From: Spirochaetota bacterium
GTDB lineage: Bacteria > Spirochaetota > UBA4802 > JAFGJZ01
DNA: 5,212 bases
Direction: 5' to 3'
Assembly: GCA_023396615.1 (NCBI GenBank)
Contig: JAEWVM010000018.1
Coordinates: forward strand, 1-5,212
The notes under the pieces were generated by a model. That model worked only from the letters and a program-made list of their open reading frames with translations. It did no database searches and had not been told where the DNA came from. Position 1 is the first letter of the stretch. Each line of letters opens with the position of its first letter. The position numbers and the translations under genes are program-made. Shown here piece by piece: positions 4,984 to 5,212 of this stretch.

Positions 4984-5212
4984 AAAGGGCGTTCCACGCC
5001 CTTTACCCAAGTTGTCCGGTCACCGGACTTGTCGTCAAAGGCTTCGCCTTTGGAATCAATTTTTCTGCATGGATCATGCAAGAATAATCAAAGGGACGAG
5101 GAGCTCATCCTCGGCGATTATGACCTCCTGTCATCGCCTCGCTCGTGCTCATCGTGAGCACACGGCCGCTCATCATCCTGTGTGCCAGGACGGCACTAAT
5201 CCAACGCGGGCA
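4984..5212 (-). repeat. Modular stem-loop array, copy 2 (inverted, cut by window end)
   Basis: Listed in plus coordinates: AAAGGGCGT-TCC-ACGCCCTTT (4984-5004). CAAG/CTTG outer stem with TCCGG-TCA-CCGGA inside (5008-5031). CAAAGGC-TTC-GCCTTTG (5036-5052). TTCT-GCATG-GAT-CATGC-A-AGAA (5063-5084). CGAGGA-GCTCA-TCCTCG (5097-5113 with its flanks). GGCGAT/ATCGCC with GAC/GTC inside (5113-5138). GTGCTCA-TCG-TGAGCAC (5145-5161). Two overlapping hairpins at 5176-5196. One arm, ATCCAACGC, of a stem that continues past the window (5199 on). From 5212 back to 5036 this is the same module order as 1961-2223, lacking modules 2053-2116. Bases 5144-5165 are the exact reverse complement of 2028-2049. The two hairpins at 4984-5031 have no match in copy 1. 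No gene is seen in this 341-base upstream region. Confidence 0.85.

Noticed and set aside
1961..5212. Classical composite transposon or insertion sequence
   Set aside because: No transposase is encoded, and no clean terminal inverted repeats with target-site duplications are visible at the inner array ends. The far end of copy 2 is outside the window, so this cannot be fully excluded.

Overview
The window is bacterial DNA of two textures. The left part (about 1-1790) is very AT-rich. It carries a vapBC/fitAB-type toxin-antitoxin operon on the minus strand (177-846) and a divergently transcribed gene for a small exported protein of unknown function (1063-1656). The right part is less AT-rich and is dominated by one large minus-strand gene (2250-4871). 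Its 873-residue product joins a RecA/KaiC-like N-terminal region to a PEP/pyruvate-binding ATP-grasp domain. The organism cannot be assigned with confidence. The Shine-Dalgarno sites, sigma70-like promoters and gene families point to an AT-rich bacterium, possibly an anaerobe, but no marker gene is present.

Layout: 1-176 is AT-rich sequence downstream of the toxin gene, with weak inverted repeats and a possible terminator. 177-846 is the toxin-antitoxin pair, overlapping by 17 bases. 847-1062 is the divergent promoter region. Two identical TTCATGAA palindrome cores lie there 21 bp apart over the antitoxin promoter, and a strong promoter serves the exported-protein gene. 1657-2249 is a 593-base intergenic region between convergent genes, and from about 1860 it is packed with stem-loops. 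4872-4979 holds the ribosome-binding site and likely promoter of the large gene. 4984-5212 is a second stem-loop array that runs off the window edge.

The most unusual content is the pair of stem-loop arrays. Read on opposite strands, 1961-2223 and 5212-5036 show the same ordered series of hairpin modules. Some stretches are identical, including a 22-base one. Others differ in both arms of the same stem, so pairing is kept. Most loops are exactly three bases. One module has two overlapping hairpins that cannot both form, and that arrangement is kept in both copies although the bases differ. The arrays face inward as inverted copies on either side of the large gene. No transposase, integrase or CRISPR-like spacing is visible, so these look like a non-autonomous, structured dispersed repeat family of unknown role.

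No common pathway connects the genes. The toxin-antitoxin operon is probably self-regulated. The large protein lacks the phospho-histidine and PEP-binding TIM-barrel domains of true PEP synthase or pyruvate phosphate dikinase, so its role should not be read as gluconeogenic without further evidence.
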